Positions 1-7,273 of a stretch of DNA of 24,050 nt are shown here, in pieces (positions within the stretch are counted from its first letter, which is position 1; the number at the start of each line of letters is the position of its first letter). The stretch comes from an uncultured Collinsella sp. (lineage in GTDB: Bacteria > Actinomycetota > Coriobacteriia > Coriobacteriales > Coriobacteriaceae). The notes under the pieces were generated by a model. The model was given only the letters and a program-made list of their open reading frames with translations, had not been told where the DNA came from and did no database searches. Location of the stretch: assembly GCA_900768265.1 (NCBI GenBank), contig CAAGCF010000022.1, forward strand, positions 1-24,050, read 5' to 3'. Position numbers and translations under genes: made by a program.

Positions 1-803
1 ATCTGCCAATAGTCCTCGGGCACAAACGCCATGCGCTCGCGCTCGCGCTCGACCACCAGGGCAAGCGTCGGCGTCTGCACGCGGCCGGCGGAGCGCACGT
101 TGCCAAAGCCGCCAAACTTGGCGAGCGTCAGGTAGCGCGTGAGCACCGCACCCCAGATGAGGTCGATGTGCTGACGGCTCTCGCCGGCGTCGGCCAGGTT
201 CTGGTCGAGGGAGACGAGATTATCGAAGGCGTGCGTGATCTCGGCCTTGGTAAACGAAGAGTACTGGGCGCGGGCAACCGGCAAGTCGGGCGCCACCTCA
301 CGCACCTTGTTGAGGGCGTCCGAACCAATCAGCTCGCCCTCGCGATCGAAGTCCGTGGCGATGATGACGCTGTCGGACTTTTTAGCGAGGTTCTTGAGCG
401 AGCGAATGAGCTCTTTCTCGGCCGGCAACTTAATGACGGGCGCCCAAGTGAGATAGGGCAGGCTCTCGAGCTTCCAGCCCTTGATGGAAATGCCATCGGC
501 AAGGAACGGCTTGCGCTTGGTGTCGTACGGCGGGCGGGCCAGGCCATCGGGCATATCGGCCGGCAGCGTCTCGCCGTCCTCGGTCACCGAATACCAACCC
601 AGCTTTTTATCGAACAGCACGCTGTCGCAAAAATCGGGCGCCAGGATGTGACCGGCAAGGCCGATGGTCACGCACTCCTCGCCCTTCCACTCAAAACGGT
701 AGATGGCGGTGTTGTACACCTTGTCCTTTTTGGGTTTGCCCGTGGACAGACGCTCGGCAATCTGACGTGCGGCGTCGTTTTTCTCGGCGATGATGAGCTT
801 CAA
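1..803 (-). CDS. topA: DNA topoisomerase I, type IA (archaeal-like), N-terminal part; runs off the window
   Basis: Relaxes negatively supercoiled DNA by transient cleavage of one strand. The first 267 residues are visible. The Toprim fold begins at the N-terminus (KLIIAEKNDAARQIAE) and carries a GLAGHIL segment near residue 54 and the metal-binding ATDFDREGELIG motif. It continues through a SSFTKAEITHAF stretch, an ARQ/SRQHIDLIWG-type helix and SAGRVQTPTL. The DFDREGELIG form and the GLAGHIL segment resemble the archaeal-type TopA subfamily more than the usual bacterial DPDREGEAIAWH form. The catalytic tyrosine lies beyond the left edge. The start is a TTG with AGGAG six bases upstream; no ATG fits. 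It lies 54 bp downstream of hypB on the same strand and could be cotranscribed. The enzyme class is clear; the subfamily is inferred by eye. Confidence 0.9.
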   Translation of the reverse strand, partial: MKLIIAEKNDAARQIAERLSTGKPKKDKVYNTAIYRFEWKGEECVTIGLAGHILAPDFCDSVLFDKKLGWYSVTEDGETLPADMPDGLARPPYDTKRKPFLADGISIKGWKLESLPYLTWAPVIKLPAEKELIRSLKNLAKKSDSVIIATDFDREGELIGSDALNKVREVAPDLPVARAQYSSFTKAEITHAFDNLVSLDQNLADAGESRQHIDLIWGAVLTRYLTLAKFGGFGNVRSAGRVQTPTLALVVERERERMAFVPEDYWQ

Positions 804-857
804 AAGAGGCTCCTATCTCGTATCTCTGCGGCTACGCCCGCCCGTATGGCGGCCGAC

Positions 858-1541
858 TTACGCCCTTGCTTGCTCAATCTGCCCGATGAGCCAATCGCAC
901 CAGGCATCCATGCCCTCGCCCTTGCGCGCGCTCACGGCAAACCGCGGCGCCTGCGGATTGAGGTCATCGAGTGTCTTAGTATACCTATCCATGTCAAAAT
1001 CGAAAGCCGGGGCCACGTCGACCTTGTTGAGCAACTGCGCGCCGGCGTGTTGGAAAATGCCCGGGTACTTAATGGGCTTGTCGTCGCCCTCGGGCACCGA
1101 GAGAATCATGATGGACAGGTTCTCGCCCAGGTCAAAGTCGACCGGGCAGACCAGGTTACCCACGTTTTCGATAAAGATGACGTCGATGTTCTCCAGACCC
1201 ACAGCCTGGTCGAAGGCATCGACAGCCTCCATGATCATGTTGCCCTCGAGGTGGCACAGACCGCCCGTGTTGATCTGGATGGCGGGCATGCCGGCTTCCT
1301 TCATGGTGATGGCGTCGACATCCGAGGCGATATCGCCCTCGATGACGGCACAGCGTAGGCCGGCCTTGTCACGCAGGCGCTCGTTGGTGCCCAGAATCGT
1401 GGTGGTCTTACCCGAGCCGGGGCTCGACAGCACATTGATCACGAAGGTGCCTGCCTCATTAAATCGCTGACGCAGCTGATCTGCCAGGCGCTCGTTGCGC
1501 GACAGGATCGGCGACGCGATATCAATCGTTTTCTCGGCCAT
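858..1541 (-). CDS. hypB: Hydrogenase nickel incorporation GTPase HypB
   Basis: GTPase that works with HypA to deliver nickel to the NiFe-hydrogenase large subunit in the cytoplasm. The 227-residue protein has a P-loop (PGSGKTTT, residues 41-48), a GDIASDVDA switch region near 69, and the metal-site pair C96-H97 in GGLCHLEGN. A third ligand, C132, lies in GNLVCP. The guanine-specificity motif NKVD is at 172-175 and an SARKG G5 motif at 204-208. It lacks both the N-terminal CxxCGC motif of the E. coli protein and the His-rich stretch of nickel-storing HypBs, so it is a minimal form. The ATG has AAGGAG upstream. It is the last hyp gene of the tat-hyp cluster, 55 bp after hypA. No hypCDEF or hydrogenase structural genes are in the window. 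Confidence 0.95.
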   Translation of the reverse strand: MAEKTIDIASPILSRNERLADQLRQRFNEAGTFVINVLSSPGSGKTTTILGTNERLRDKAGLRCAVIEGDIASDVDAITMKEAGMPAIQINTGGLCHLEGNMIMEAVDAFDQAVGLENIDVIFIENVGNLVCPVDFDLGENLSIMILSVPEGDDKPIKYPGIFQHAGAQLLNKVDVAPAFDFDMDRYTKTLDDLNPQAPRFAVSARKGEGMDAWCDWLIGQIEQARA

Positions 1542-1596
1542 ACTTAGCGCTCCTTACTTTGGCCCCTTTATACCCCATCATTAGATGGCTAGCGGG

Positions 1597-1953
1597 CTAA
1601 TCGTCGGGGGTTTCGATTTCGATACTTGCGATATCGAGCTCGCGGCCGTGCAGCAGGCGCACGTTGGCGCCGCCACACTGGGGGCAGCGACAATGGAAAC
1701 GGTCGTGCTCAAAGACCTCGCCGCAGTCCAGGCACTCGCTTTGTGGATGGACCTCCTCCACGGCAAGCTCGCAGCCGCGCGTGAGCGGGTCCTCATCGCG
1801 AAACGTCTCCCACGCAAAGTCGAGTGCCTCGCGCACGACCTCGGTCATATCCCCGATACGAAGCGTTACCAAAACGGCGCGCGAGGCCCCCGCCCCACGC
1901 GCCGCGCGAATCACTGTATCGAGTATGCCGTTGACAATGCCAACCTCGTGCAT
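1597..1953 (-). CDS. hypA: Hydrogenase maturation nickel metallochaperone HypA
   Basis: Small nickel chaperone that binds Ni at its extreme N-terminus and partners HypB during hydrogenase maturation. The 118-residue protein starts MHEVGIV, giving the nickel ligand His2 and the conserved Glu3. The structural zinc site is the pair C74-x2-C77 and C90-x2-C93 (within SECLDC and CRCPQC). Length and domain order match the HypA family. It begins only 6 bp after the tatC stop, so it is almost certainly translated from the same message. An extra Cys (C88) lies just before the second zinc pair. Family assignment is firm; involvement in urease activation instead is possible in some bacteria, but HypB next door supports hydrogenase. 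Confidence 0.95.
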   Translation of the reverse strand: MHEVGIVNGILDTVIRAARGAGASRAVLVTLRIGDMTEVVREALDFAWETFRDEDPLTRGCELAVEEVHPQSECLDCGEVFEHDRFHCRCPQCGGANVRLLHGRELDIASIEIETPDD

Positions 1954-1959
1954 ACCGAT

Positions 1960-2751
1960 TTACTCCTCGTCGTCCTCGTCGTCCGAGAACAGGTCCAGAC
2001 GGCTCACGAACAGGCCCTCCTTGCCCTCGCGCGCGGTGATGACCACGCGAGCGATGGCGAGCGAAATCTCGTAGAGCGAGAGCAGGGCGCCATACATGAG
2101 ACCCAGCGTAACGGGCGAGCCGTCGGGCGTAATCACAGCCGAACCCACGAGCAGGCCTACGTACACGTAGCGCCAGGCGCTGCGGAAGGCGGCATAGGAC
2201 ACGATGTGGAAAACGGACAGGTAGAAGATGATGAGCGGCAGCTCAAACGCCACACCAAAGCCGATCATAAAGAGCAGCTCCATGTTGATGTAGTCCTCCA
2301 GATTGGGCAACGCCGTAGCGACAGCCGAGGTCTCGCCGATGAGCCACTCAAAGCCCGCCGGGATAATGATGAAGTAGCAGAAGATAGCGCCCAGGAAGAA
2401 CAGCACCGTCGAGGCGAGCACCGTGGGCACGACCCATTTGCGCTCGTTGGGACGCAGTGCCGGCAGGAAAAATGCCAGAATCTGCCAGATGATCATGGGC
2501 GTGCACATGACCACGGCCATCTTGATGGCCAGCGAGAAGCGCAGGCCAAAGCCGCCGAGCGTGGTGGTGATGTAAAACTTACCGTCCGGCACAAAGGAGC
2601 GGATGGGGTCTTTCAAGATGTCGAGCACCACGGGCGTGGCGAAATACAGCACGATGGCTGCGGCAAACACCGACACAACCACGATGGTCAGGCGGCGACG
2701 AAGCTCTCCCAGGTGGTCGAAGAGCGGCATACGCGCAGGTCCGATAGGCAT
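1960..2751 (-). CDS. tatC: Sec-independent protein translocase TatC
   Basis: Twin-arginine signal-peptide receptor and core of the Tat export channel in the cytoplasmic membrane. The 263-residue sequence opens with the TatC hallmark FDHLGELRRRL (residues 11-21, with E16 and R19 in the signal-binding site). It has about six hydrophobic segments, at roughly 22-42, 70-95, 107-135, 155-180, 190-210 and 213-235. The cytoplasmic tail is acidic (SDDEDDEE). The ATG shares its A with the tatA stop (TAATG), and GGGAGG lies about 9 bases upstream inside tatA, indicating translational coupling. An internal ATG at codon 8 is a less likely alternative start. The next gene, hypA, follows within 6 bp, linking Tat export to hydrogenase assembly. 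Confidence 0.95.
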   Translation of the reverse strand: MPIGPARMPLFDHLGELRRRLTIVVVSVFAAAIVLYFATPVVLDILKDPIRSFVPDGKFYITTTLGGFGLRFSLAIKMAVVMCTPMIIWQILAFFLPALRPNERKWVVPTVLASTVLFFLGAIFCYFIIIPAGFEWLIGETSAVATALPNLEDYINMELLFMIGFGVAFELPLIIFYLSVFHIVSYAAFRSAWRYVYVGLLVGSAVITPDGSPVTLGLMYGALLSLYEISLAIARVVITAREGKEGLFVSRLDLFSDDEDDEE

Positions 2752-3317
2752 TACTCATCGCCTCCCTTCGGGGCGTCGGCGGCAGCGGCTTCGTCCTCGG
2801 CCTCGAGCTCGCGAGCGAGCTGGTCGACGACGGCCTTACGTTTGCGGGGACGACGGGCGTAGAGGTCAGCCGTCGTGGGCTCTGCCGGCTCGGGCTCGGG
2901 CTCTGCAGCAGGCTCGGGCTCGACGGCAGCAGCAGGCTCTGTACCCTCGGCCTCATCAACAGCGCCTTCGCCCTCAGCAGCACCCTCGCTTGCGGCCTTC
3001 TCGGCAGCAAGACGGGCGCGGCGCTCGGCAAAGGTCTCCTTCTTGGCGGGCGCTGCCGTCTCGGCGGCATCCTCGTCCGCATCGGAATCGTCGTCGGTCG
3101 CAGCAGTCTTCTTGGGCTTGACCGGGGCCGACGCGGCCTCGCTCACCGGATCGATAATCTCGGACTGAACAACGGCCGTCATCTTTTCCTGCGTCTCGCG
3201 GAACTGACGGATAGCACGGCCGATCGTGCGGCCCATCTGCGGGAGCTTATCCGGGCCAAACAGCAAAAAGCCGAAGACCACGATGATCGCGAGCTCACCC
3301 TCTCCAATACCAAACAC
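2751..3317 (-). CDS. TatA/TatB-family translocase subunit with long acidic, Ala/Pro/Glu-rich tail
   Basis: Pore-forming or mediator subunit of the twin-arginine translocase. The start is taken as a GTG five bases after GGAGG, giving MFGIGEGELAIIVVFGFLL followed by the FGPDKLPQMGR hinge. This is the short N-terminal membrane segment, FGP hinge and amphipathic helix typical of TatA/TatB. At about 188 residues it is long for TatA. The tail after residue about 65 is low-complexity, with Ala/Glu runs, a proline-glutamate PEPEPEPAEP patch and a basic RRPRKRKAVV segment. The length and charged tail fit TatB-like proteins, but A versus B cannot be settled here. An in-frame upstream extension to 3362 lacks a ribosome-binding site. 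Overlaps tatC by one base. Confidence 0.85.
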   Translation of the reverse strand: MFGIGEGELAIIVVFGFLLFGPDKLPQMGRTIGRAIRQFRETQEKMTAVVQSEIIDPVSEAASAPVKPKKTAATDDDSDADEDAAETAAPAKKETFAERRARLAAEKAASEGAAEGEGAVDEAEGTEPAAAVEPEPAAEPEPEPAEPTTADLYARRPRKRKAVVDQLARELEAEDEAAAADAPKGGDE

Positions 3318-3392
3318 ACATACCTCCAAGGCTCGATGTGAGTCGAGCCCGCACCGCGCCATTCGGCCGGAACTCGTCTATTCATTCGGTCA

Positions 3393-3421
3393 AGTATAGC
3401 GCCCGGACGCCAAAACGTCCG
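3393..3421 (-). promoter_or_regulatory. Candidate promoter for the tat-hyp cluster
   Basis: The minus strand reads TATACT (3393-3398) as a -10, with 17 bases to CGGACG as a weak -35 (3 of 6 matches). The -35 sits in a perfect 6-bp hairpin, CGGACG-N6-CGTCCG (3404-3421), that also follows the STAS gene. It could therefore serve that upstream gene as a weak terminator, although no T-run follows. The untranslated leader would be about 70 bases. Confidence 0.3.
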
Positions 3422-3471
3422 AGCGCATCACAAACATATGCCAAACGGCACGCCCTTTTGGGGGGCAAAGA

Positions 3472-3786
3472 TTATGCAGCGGTGATCGAAATCTCCTGGT
3501 CGACGCCCAACAGCTGAACCACGCGCATCACCGGGGGCTGCACGTTGACGCAGCTAAAACGCTTACCATGATCAGCTGCGTGGTGTGCGGCGCCCACAAG
3601 CACGCCAATGCCCGTCGAATCGATGTAGCTCACCTGGGCAAAATCGAGCTCAACGGCCTCAGTGGGCTGCTCGAGCGCCAGGTCGATGGCATTGCGCAGG
3701 CTATCGGCGTTAGAGATATCGATCTCACCGGTCACCTTAATGGTGTAGAGCTCTGGCGTGGGGTTGGTGGAAATACCCAAATCCAT
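3472..3786 (-). CDS. Anti-sigma-factor antagonist (STAS domain, SpoIIAA/RsbV-like)
   Basis: Single STAS-domain protein of 104 residues. Such proteins switch partners: unphosphorylated, they bind a serine kinase/anti-sigma factor and free the sigma factor. The family features visible are the GEIDISNADSLRNAID strand-helix near 20-35 and the phosphorylation loop IDSTGIGVLVG, with S57 as the likely phosphoserine and T58 beside it. The ATG has AAAGGAG eight bases upstream. It lies 66 bp after the aminotransferase gene on the same strand. No RsbW-like kinase or sigma factor is in the window, so its partner must be encoded elsewhere and the regulated process is unknown. Confidence 0.88.
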   Translation of the reverse strand: MDLGISTNPTPELYTIKVTGEIDISNADSLRNAIDLALEQPTEAVELDFAQVSYIDSTGIGVLVGAAHHAADHGKRFSCVNVQPPVMRVVQLLGVDQEISITAA

Positions 3787-3852
3787 GTATACGCTCCTTT
3801 ACGTATCGAAAGTGCGGATAGTACTAGGCGCGGACTTGCGGGGCCCTACGCG

Positions 3853-5157
3853 TTAGGCGCGCTCGGCACGCGCAAGCTCGGCAGCGACAAGCTTAACGGC
3901 CAGCACCAGCACATCGAGCGCGGCCTCCAGGTCCTCGACCGTGGGATAGCTCGGCGCGATGCGGATGTTGGTGTCGCGCGGGTCCTTGCCATAGGGCCAG
4001 GTAGCACCGGCCGGCGTGAGCTTGACGCCCAAGTCGGCGCAGAGCGCAGCGACCTTTTGAGCCGAGCCCTCGGGACCATCGAAGCTCACAAAGTAGCCGC
4101 CGCGGGGATGCGTCCAGGTGGCGCAGCCCGTGTCGCCCAGGCCCTCGGTGAGCTTGCGCTCGACGGCCTCAAAGCGCGGACGCAGGAACTCGGCATGCTT
4201 TTTCATGTGCTCCTTGACCGCCTCGATGGTGGGAAGGAAGCGCACGTGACGCAGCTGGTTGAGCTTGTCGGCGCTGATGAGACCGGCCTTCAGGCGCTTG
4301 GAGAACTCGGCGATAACCGCGGGGCTCGCACCGATAAAGCCGATGCCGGCGCCCGGGAAGGTGATCTTGGACGTCGAGGCGAATGCCACCACGCGATCCT
4401 CGGTGCCCGCCGCGCGAGCGAGGTCAAAGATGTTGGCGAGCTCGTCGGTCTCGTCGTACAGGTCGTGCACGCAGTAGGCGTTGTCCCAGAAGATGCGGAA
4501 ATCGGGCGCGGCCGTGGGCATCTCAACCAGGCGGCGCACGGTGTCCTCGCTAAAGGTAATGCCCGTGGGGTTGGAATACTTGGGCACGCACCAGATACCC
4601 TTGATGGAATCGTCGGCGGCAACGAGGCGCTCGATCTCGTCCATGTCGGGGCCGTTGTCGGTCATCGCGACGGGGACGTTCTCGATGCCCAGATCGGCGG
4701 TGATGCCAAAGTGGCGATCGTAGCCGGGAACGGGGCACAGGAACTTGACCTTCTTGCCGTCGTGCGCGGCCTCGTAGGCGTCCCAGGGCTCGCTGCCGCA
4801 CGAGCCGCAGCGCCAGAACATGCCGGCGATATCGTGCTCGATCAAAAGGCTCGACGAACCCAGCACGAGCGTCTGCTCGGCGGGGCAGCCCAGGAACTCC
4901 CCTGCCAGCTTGCGTGCCGAGGGAATGCCCTCAAAGCAGCCGTAGTTGGAACAATCGACGTTGCCGTCGTGCAGATCGGCGTCGGCATTGAGGATATCGA
5001 GCATGGGGCGCGAGATGTCCACCTGGGAGGGCGACGGCTTGCCGCGGGCCATGTCGAGCGCCAGGCCCTCGGCCTTGACCTCGGCGACCTCGGCTTTGAG
5101 CGCCTCGATGGCGGCATCGAGTTCGGTGGTTTCCATCTTCTGGTAGATCGTCTGCAT
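3853..5157 (-). CDS. PLP-dependent aminotransferase, aspartate aminotransferase type Ic / MocR-like
   Basis: Fold-type I aminotransferase, probably interconverting aspartate and oxaloacetate with glutamate/2-oxoglutarate in the cytoplasm. The 434-residue protein has a GSSSLL phosphate-side segment near 100 and the YSNPTG motif at 194-199. It also has the pyridine-contacting D225 and Y228 in WDNAY, the Schiff-base lysine K264 in STSKITFPGAG, and a late RIAPS segment with the likely substrate-carboxylate arginine. The SNPTG and TSKxTxxGAG pattern matches the subgroup Ic aspartate aminotransferases known in actinobacteria (PF12897-like). The M1 start is used; M8 (METTELDAA) is a possible alternative. 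The aspartate preference is inferred from family, not proven. Confidence 0.88.
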   Translation of the reverse strand: MQTIYQKMETTELDAAIEALKAEVAEVKAEGLALDMARGKPSPSQVDISRPMLDILNADADLHDGNVDCSNYGCFEGIPSARKLAGEFLGCPAEQTLVLGSSSLLIEHDIAGMFWRCGSCGSEPWDAYEAAHDGKKVKFLCPVPGYDRHFGITADLGIENVPVAMTDNGPDMDEIERLVAADDSIKGIWCVPKYSNPTGITFSEDTVRRLVEMPTAAPDFRIFWDNAYCVHDLYDETDELANIFDLARAAGTEDRVVAFASTSKITFPGAGIGFIGASPAVIAEFSKRLKAGLISADKLNQLRHVRFLPTIEAVKEHMKKHAEFLRPRFEAVERKLTEGLGDTGCATWTHPRGGYFVSFDGPEGSAQKVAALCADLGVKLTPAGATWPYGKDPRDTNIRIAPSYPTVEDLEAALDVLVLAVKLVAAELARAERA

Positions 5158-5198
5158 GGGTGCGACCTTTCGCGAAGCGGTACGTTGCAGTTCGTCTA

Positions 5199-5227
5199 AG
5201 TATAGACCGCCACCGCCGCAACGTTAT
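5199..5227 (-). promoter_or_regulatory. Candidate promoter/operator of the aminotransferase gene
   Basis: The minus strand shows TATACT (5199-5204) 17 bases from a weak -35 (ATAACG). The -10 lies inside a perfect inverted repeat GTCTA-N4-TAGAC (5194-5207), which could bind a repressor. Supported only by motif resemblance. Confidence 0.3.
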
Positions 5228-5306
5228 GAAGCCGTGATAGATTAAGTTCATCGCAATGAATTACGAATCGCCGCGCATGCCGGCGTGGGGCGCCCAAGGA
5301 GGCACT

Positions 5307-5561
5307 ATGGAGTACGGATCGTTTCAGGCCGAGGAATTCGGCGACCTGCAGCGCCTGGTCGACGGACTGTTTTATGACCGCCACGCCATCGACCGCCTGG
5401 ATCTGATCGTACAGGCCGAAATCTTGGACCTGGCGCCCGATCTCATGGAAATCGTCAACCTGCTACCGCCCGGCTATTACGACCGCCAGTCGCTGTGCGA
5501 CCAGCTCAACTCGGCCCTTGCCGCCCACGGCTGGGGCGCCGTCTACGGCACCGTGGAATAA
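5307..5561 (+). CDS. Small acidic conserved-type protein of unknown function, 84 residues
   Basis: I do not recognise this family. The ATG is set by AAGGAGG four bases upstream; a longer in-frame start at 5256 has no such signal. The protein is acidic and soluble-looking, with alternating Leu/Ile and Asp patterns (DLQRLVDGLF, DRLDLIVQAEILDLAPD, LMEIVNLLPPGYYDR). These suggest a small helical domain without cysteines, membrane segments or a signal peptide. It is the only plus-strand gene between the divergent aminotransferase and nhaA, and it ends 31 bp before a strong bidirectional terminator, so it is probably a one-gene transcript. The clear ribosome-binding site and terminator argue that it is a real gene. 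Confidence 0.7.
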   Translation: MEYGSFQAEEFGDLQRLVDGLFYDRHAIDRLDLIVQAEILDLAPDLMEIVNLLPPGYYDRQSLCDQLNSALAAHGWGAVYGTVE

Positions 5562-5592
5562 ACCTCGTCATTTAAGTACGTCCCCAATGACT

Positions 5593-5630
5593 AAAACGCC
5601 GCCTGTGATGGTGTTCACAGGCGGCGTTTT
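5593..5630. terminator. Bidirectional Rho-independent terminator
   Basis: Perfect 16-bp inverted repeat (5593-5608 with 5615-5630) around a 6-base loop. It begins with AAAA and ends with TTTT, so a GC-rich stem is followed by a U-run on both strands. It separates the convergent 84-residue gene and nhaA. Confidence 0.92.
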
Positions 5631-5647
5631 CAACCTTGTATGTGCCC

Positions 5648-7006
5648 TTATTCGCCCTTGGGCGCGGGGTGTTTGCAGACCACGCTCATGTAGATCATGC
5701 CGAGCACGGCGGCGGTGACCGAACCGGCAAGGATGGCGGCCTTGGCAGCCAGAACCTCAAACTGGGCCGTCGGGAAGGCGAGGCCGCTGATGAGGATCGA
5801 CATGGTAAAGCCGATGCCGCCCAGAATACCCACGCCAGCGATCATGTGCCAGTTGACGTTGCGCGGCAACTGGCAAACCTTGAGCTTAACCAGGGCGAAC
5901 GTCATGCCAAAGATGCCGATCGGCTTGCCCAGCAGCATGCCAAAGTACACGCCGAGCGTCACCGGGTCGGTGAGCAGCGTGCTCATGTCCACGCCCACCA
6001 GGCGAACCTGTGCGTTGACGAACGCAAAGATCGGCAGAATCACAAAGTTGACCGGCGTGGAGATCAGACGCTCCATGCGGATGAGCGGCGGGGTCACGCG
6101 GTGCATGACTCGCTCGACCTTGGTGGTCGAGACGGTAAAGTCATGCTGGCCCAGGATGTGTGCCTCGTCATCGTAGCGGTCATCGAGCAGCGGCAAGCAC
6201 TCGCCCAACCAATCGGTGAGGCTATCGAGCTTGACGCCGCACTTGGCCGGAATGGTAAAGGCCAAGATGACGCCGGCGAGCGTAGCGTGCACGCCACTCT
6301 TGAACATGCAGAACCACAACAGCAGACCCAGTACCGAATACGGGGCAAGGCGGTAATGCTGCGTCTTGTTGAGCCACACGAGCGCGCAGGTCACAAGCGC
6401 GGCGGCGCCCAACCAAAACGGATTGGGGCTCTGACCGTAGAAGATGGCGATGGCGGCGATGGAGATGAGGTCGTCGGCGATAGCGAGCGTCGAGAAGAAC
6501 ACGCGCACGCCGTTGGGCACGCGGTTGCCCAAAAGCGACAGCACGCCCAGCGCAAAGGCAATATCGGTTGCCATGGGGATGGCCCAACCGTTGTGGGCGC
6601 CGGCATGGTTAAAGATCAGGTAGATGCAGGCGGGAACGACGACGCCGCCCACGGCCGCCAGCATGGGAAGCATGGCCTGACGCGGATTCTTGAGCTCGCC
6701 GACCGTCATCTCGTACTTAAGCTCAATGCCCACCAACAAAAAGAAAATCGCCATGAGGAAGTCGTTAACGAAAAGCTCAACGGTGAGACCGGCCGTAAGG
6801 TTGCCCAGACCCACATACAGCGGGGTCTCCAAAAAGTGATGGATGGCCTCGTAGGCATCGGTATTGGCGCAAATGACGGCGGCGATGGCGGCGAAGACCA
6901 TGACGGCGGCGGAAATCGTGCCGTTCTCGGCGATGCGCTCCCAGATATCGTGACGCTCAAAGCGCTTGCGCTCACGAACGTTGAACAGCTGCTCAGTTGC
7001 TGCCAT
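5648..7006 (-). CDS. nhaA: Na+/H+ antiporter NhaA
   Basis: Exchanges cytoplasmic Na+ for external H+ for pH and sodium homeostasis. The 452-residue sequence has about 11-12 hydrophobic segments. It carries the NhaA signature ATDIAFALGVLSLLG (147-161) and the ion-binding aspartate pair D178-D179 in LAIADDLISI. The common E. coli-like form has IIDDL, so an Ile to Ala change precedes the pair. An LGKPIGI segment supplies the conserved lysine of the later half. Several extra residues occur in the cytoplasmic loop around 270-300 (DDRYDDEAHILGQHD), making it longer than the E. coli protein of about 390 residues. AAAGGAG lies upstream of the ATG. Monocistronic, ending at the strong terminator. Confidence 0.95.
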   Translation of the reverse strand: MAATEQLFNVRERKRFERHDIWERIAENGTISAAVMVFAAIAAVICANTDAYEAIHHFLETPLYVGLGNLTAGLTVELFVNDFLMAIFFLLVGIELKYEMTVGELKNPRQAMLPMLAAVGGVVVPACIYLIFNHAGAHNGWAIPMATDIAFALGVLSLLGNRVPNGVRVFFSTLAIADDLISIAAIAIFYGQSPNPFWLGAAALVTCALVWLNKTQHYRLAPYSVLGLLLWFCMFKSGVHATLAGVILAFTIPAKCGVKLDSLTDWLGECLPLLDDRYDDEAHILGQHDFTVSTTKVERVMHRVTPPLIRMERLISTPVNFVILPIFAFVNAQVRLVGVDMSTLLTDPVTLGVYFGMLLGKPIGIFGMTFALVKLKVCQLPRNVNWHMIAGVGILGGIGFTMSILISGLAFPTAQFEVLAAKAAILAGSVTAAVLGMIYMSVVCKHPAPKGE

Positions 7007-7020
7007 GGGCGGCTCCTTTC

Positions 7021-7036
7021 ACGGGATGGCTCCCGT
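7021..7036 (-). other. Short hairpin in the nhaA leader
   Basis: ACGGGA-TGGC-TCCCGT forms a 6-bp stem immediately before the nhaA ribosome-binding site on the transcribed strand. No T-run follows it. It may modulate translation, but I do not recognise it as a known riboswitch or pH-responsive RNA. Confidence 0.35.
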
Positions 7037-7151
7037 CTTAAAAAAGCACGGCCCGCCCAAGTGGCGGCGCCGCGCTCTAACGTATTACGCTTGCATCTAG
7101 CCTACCCTGCACGACAAGCGCGCAGGCGCGGCCGAAAAGCGGAACCACAGG

Positions 7152-7170
7152 TTGAACATTATTTGCTCAA
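7152..7170. promoter_or_regulatory. Operator-like inverted repeat upstream of nhaA
   Basis: TTGAACA-N5-TGCTCAA, two 7-base half-sites with a single difference between them, lies between nhaA and the ppaC terminator. The symmetry and AT-rich centre suggest a dimeric regulator site. No regulator can be named. Confidence 0.3.
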
Positions 7171-7213
7171 CGGCACGGGCACGCCTGTCCAAGAGACGAT
7201 GCGGCGCCGTGCA

Positions 7214-7254
7214 CAAAAAACGACCGGAGCGCGGGGCGTCCGCGATCCGGTCGT
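7214..7254 (-). terminator. Rho-independent terminator after the pyrophosphatase gene
   Basis: A 9-bp GC-rich stem (7220-7228 with 7246-7254), with a further small inner stem, is followed on the minus strand by TTTTTT. It lies 20 bp downstream of the ppaC stop. Confidence 0.85.
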
Positions 7255-7273
7255 GGCGTTTGGTCAACTAAAC

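Noticed and set aside
3404..3421. CGGACG/CGTCCG hairpin as the terminator of the STAS gene
   Set aside because: Only 6 bp with no U-run, 50 bp from the stop, and overlapping the likely tatA promoter; kept only as a weak possibility.
7007..7213. nhaA leader considered as a sodium or pH riboswitch
   Set aside because: Only a 6-bp hairpin and one inverted repeat are visible; no recognisable riboswitch core.
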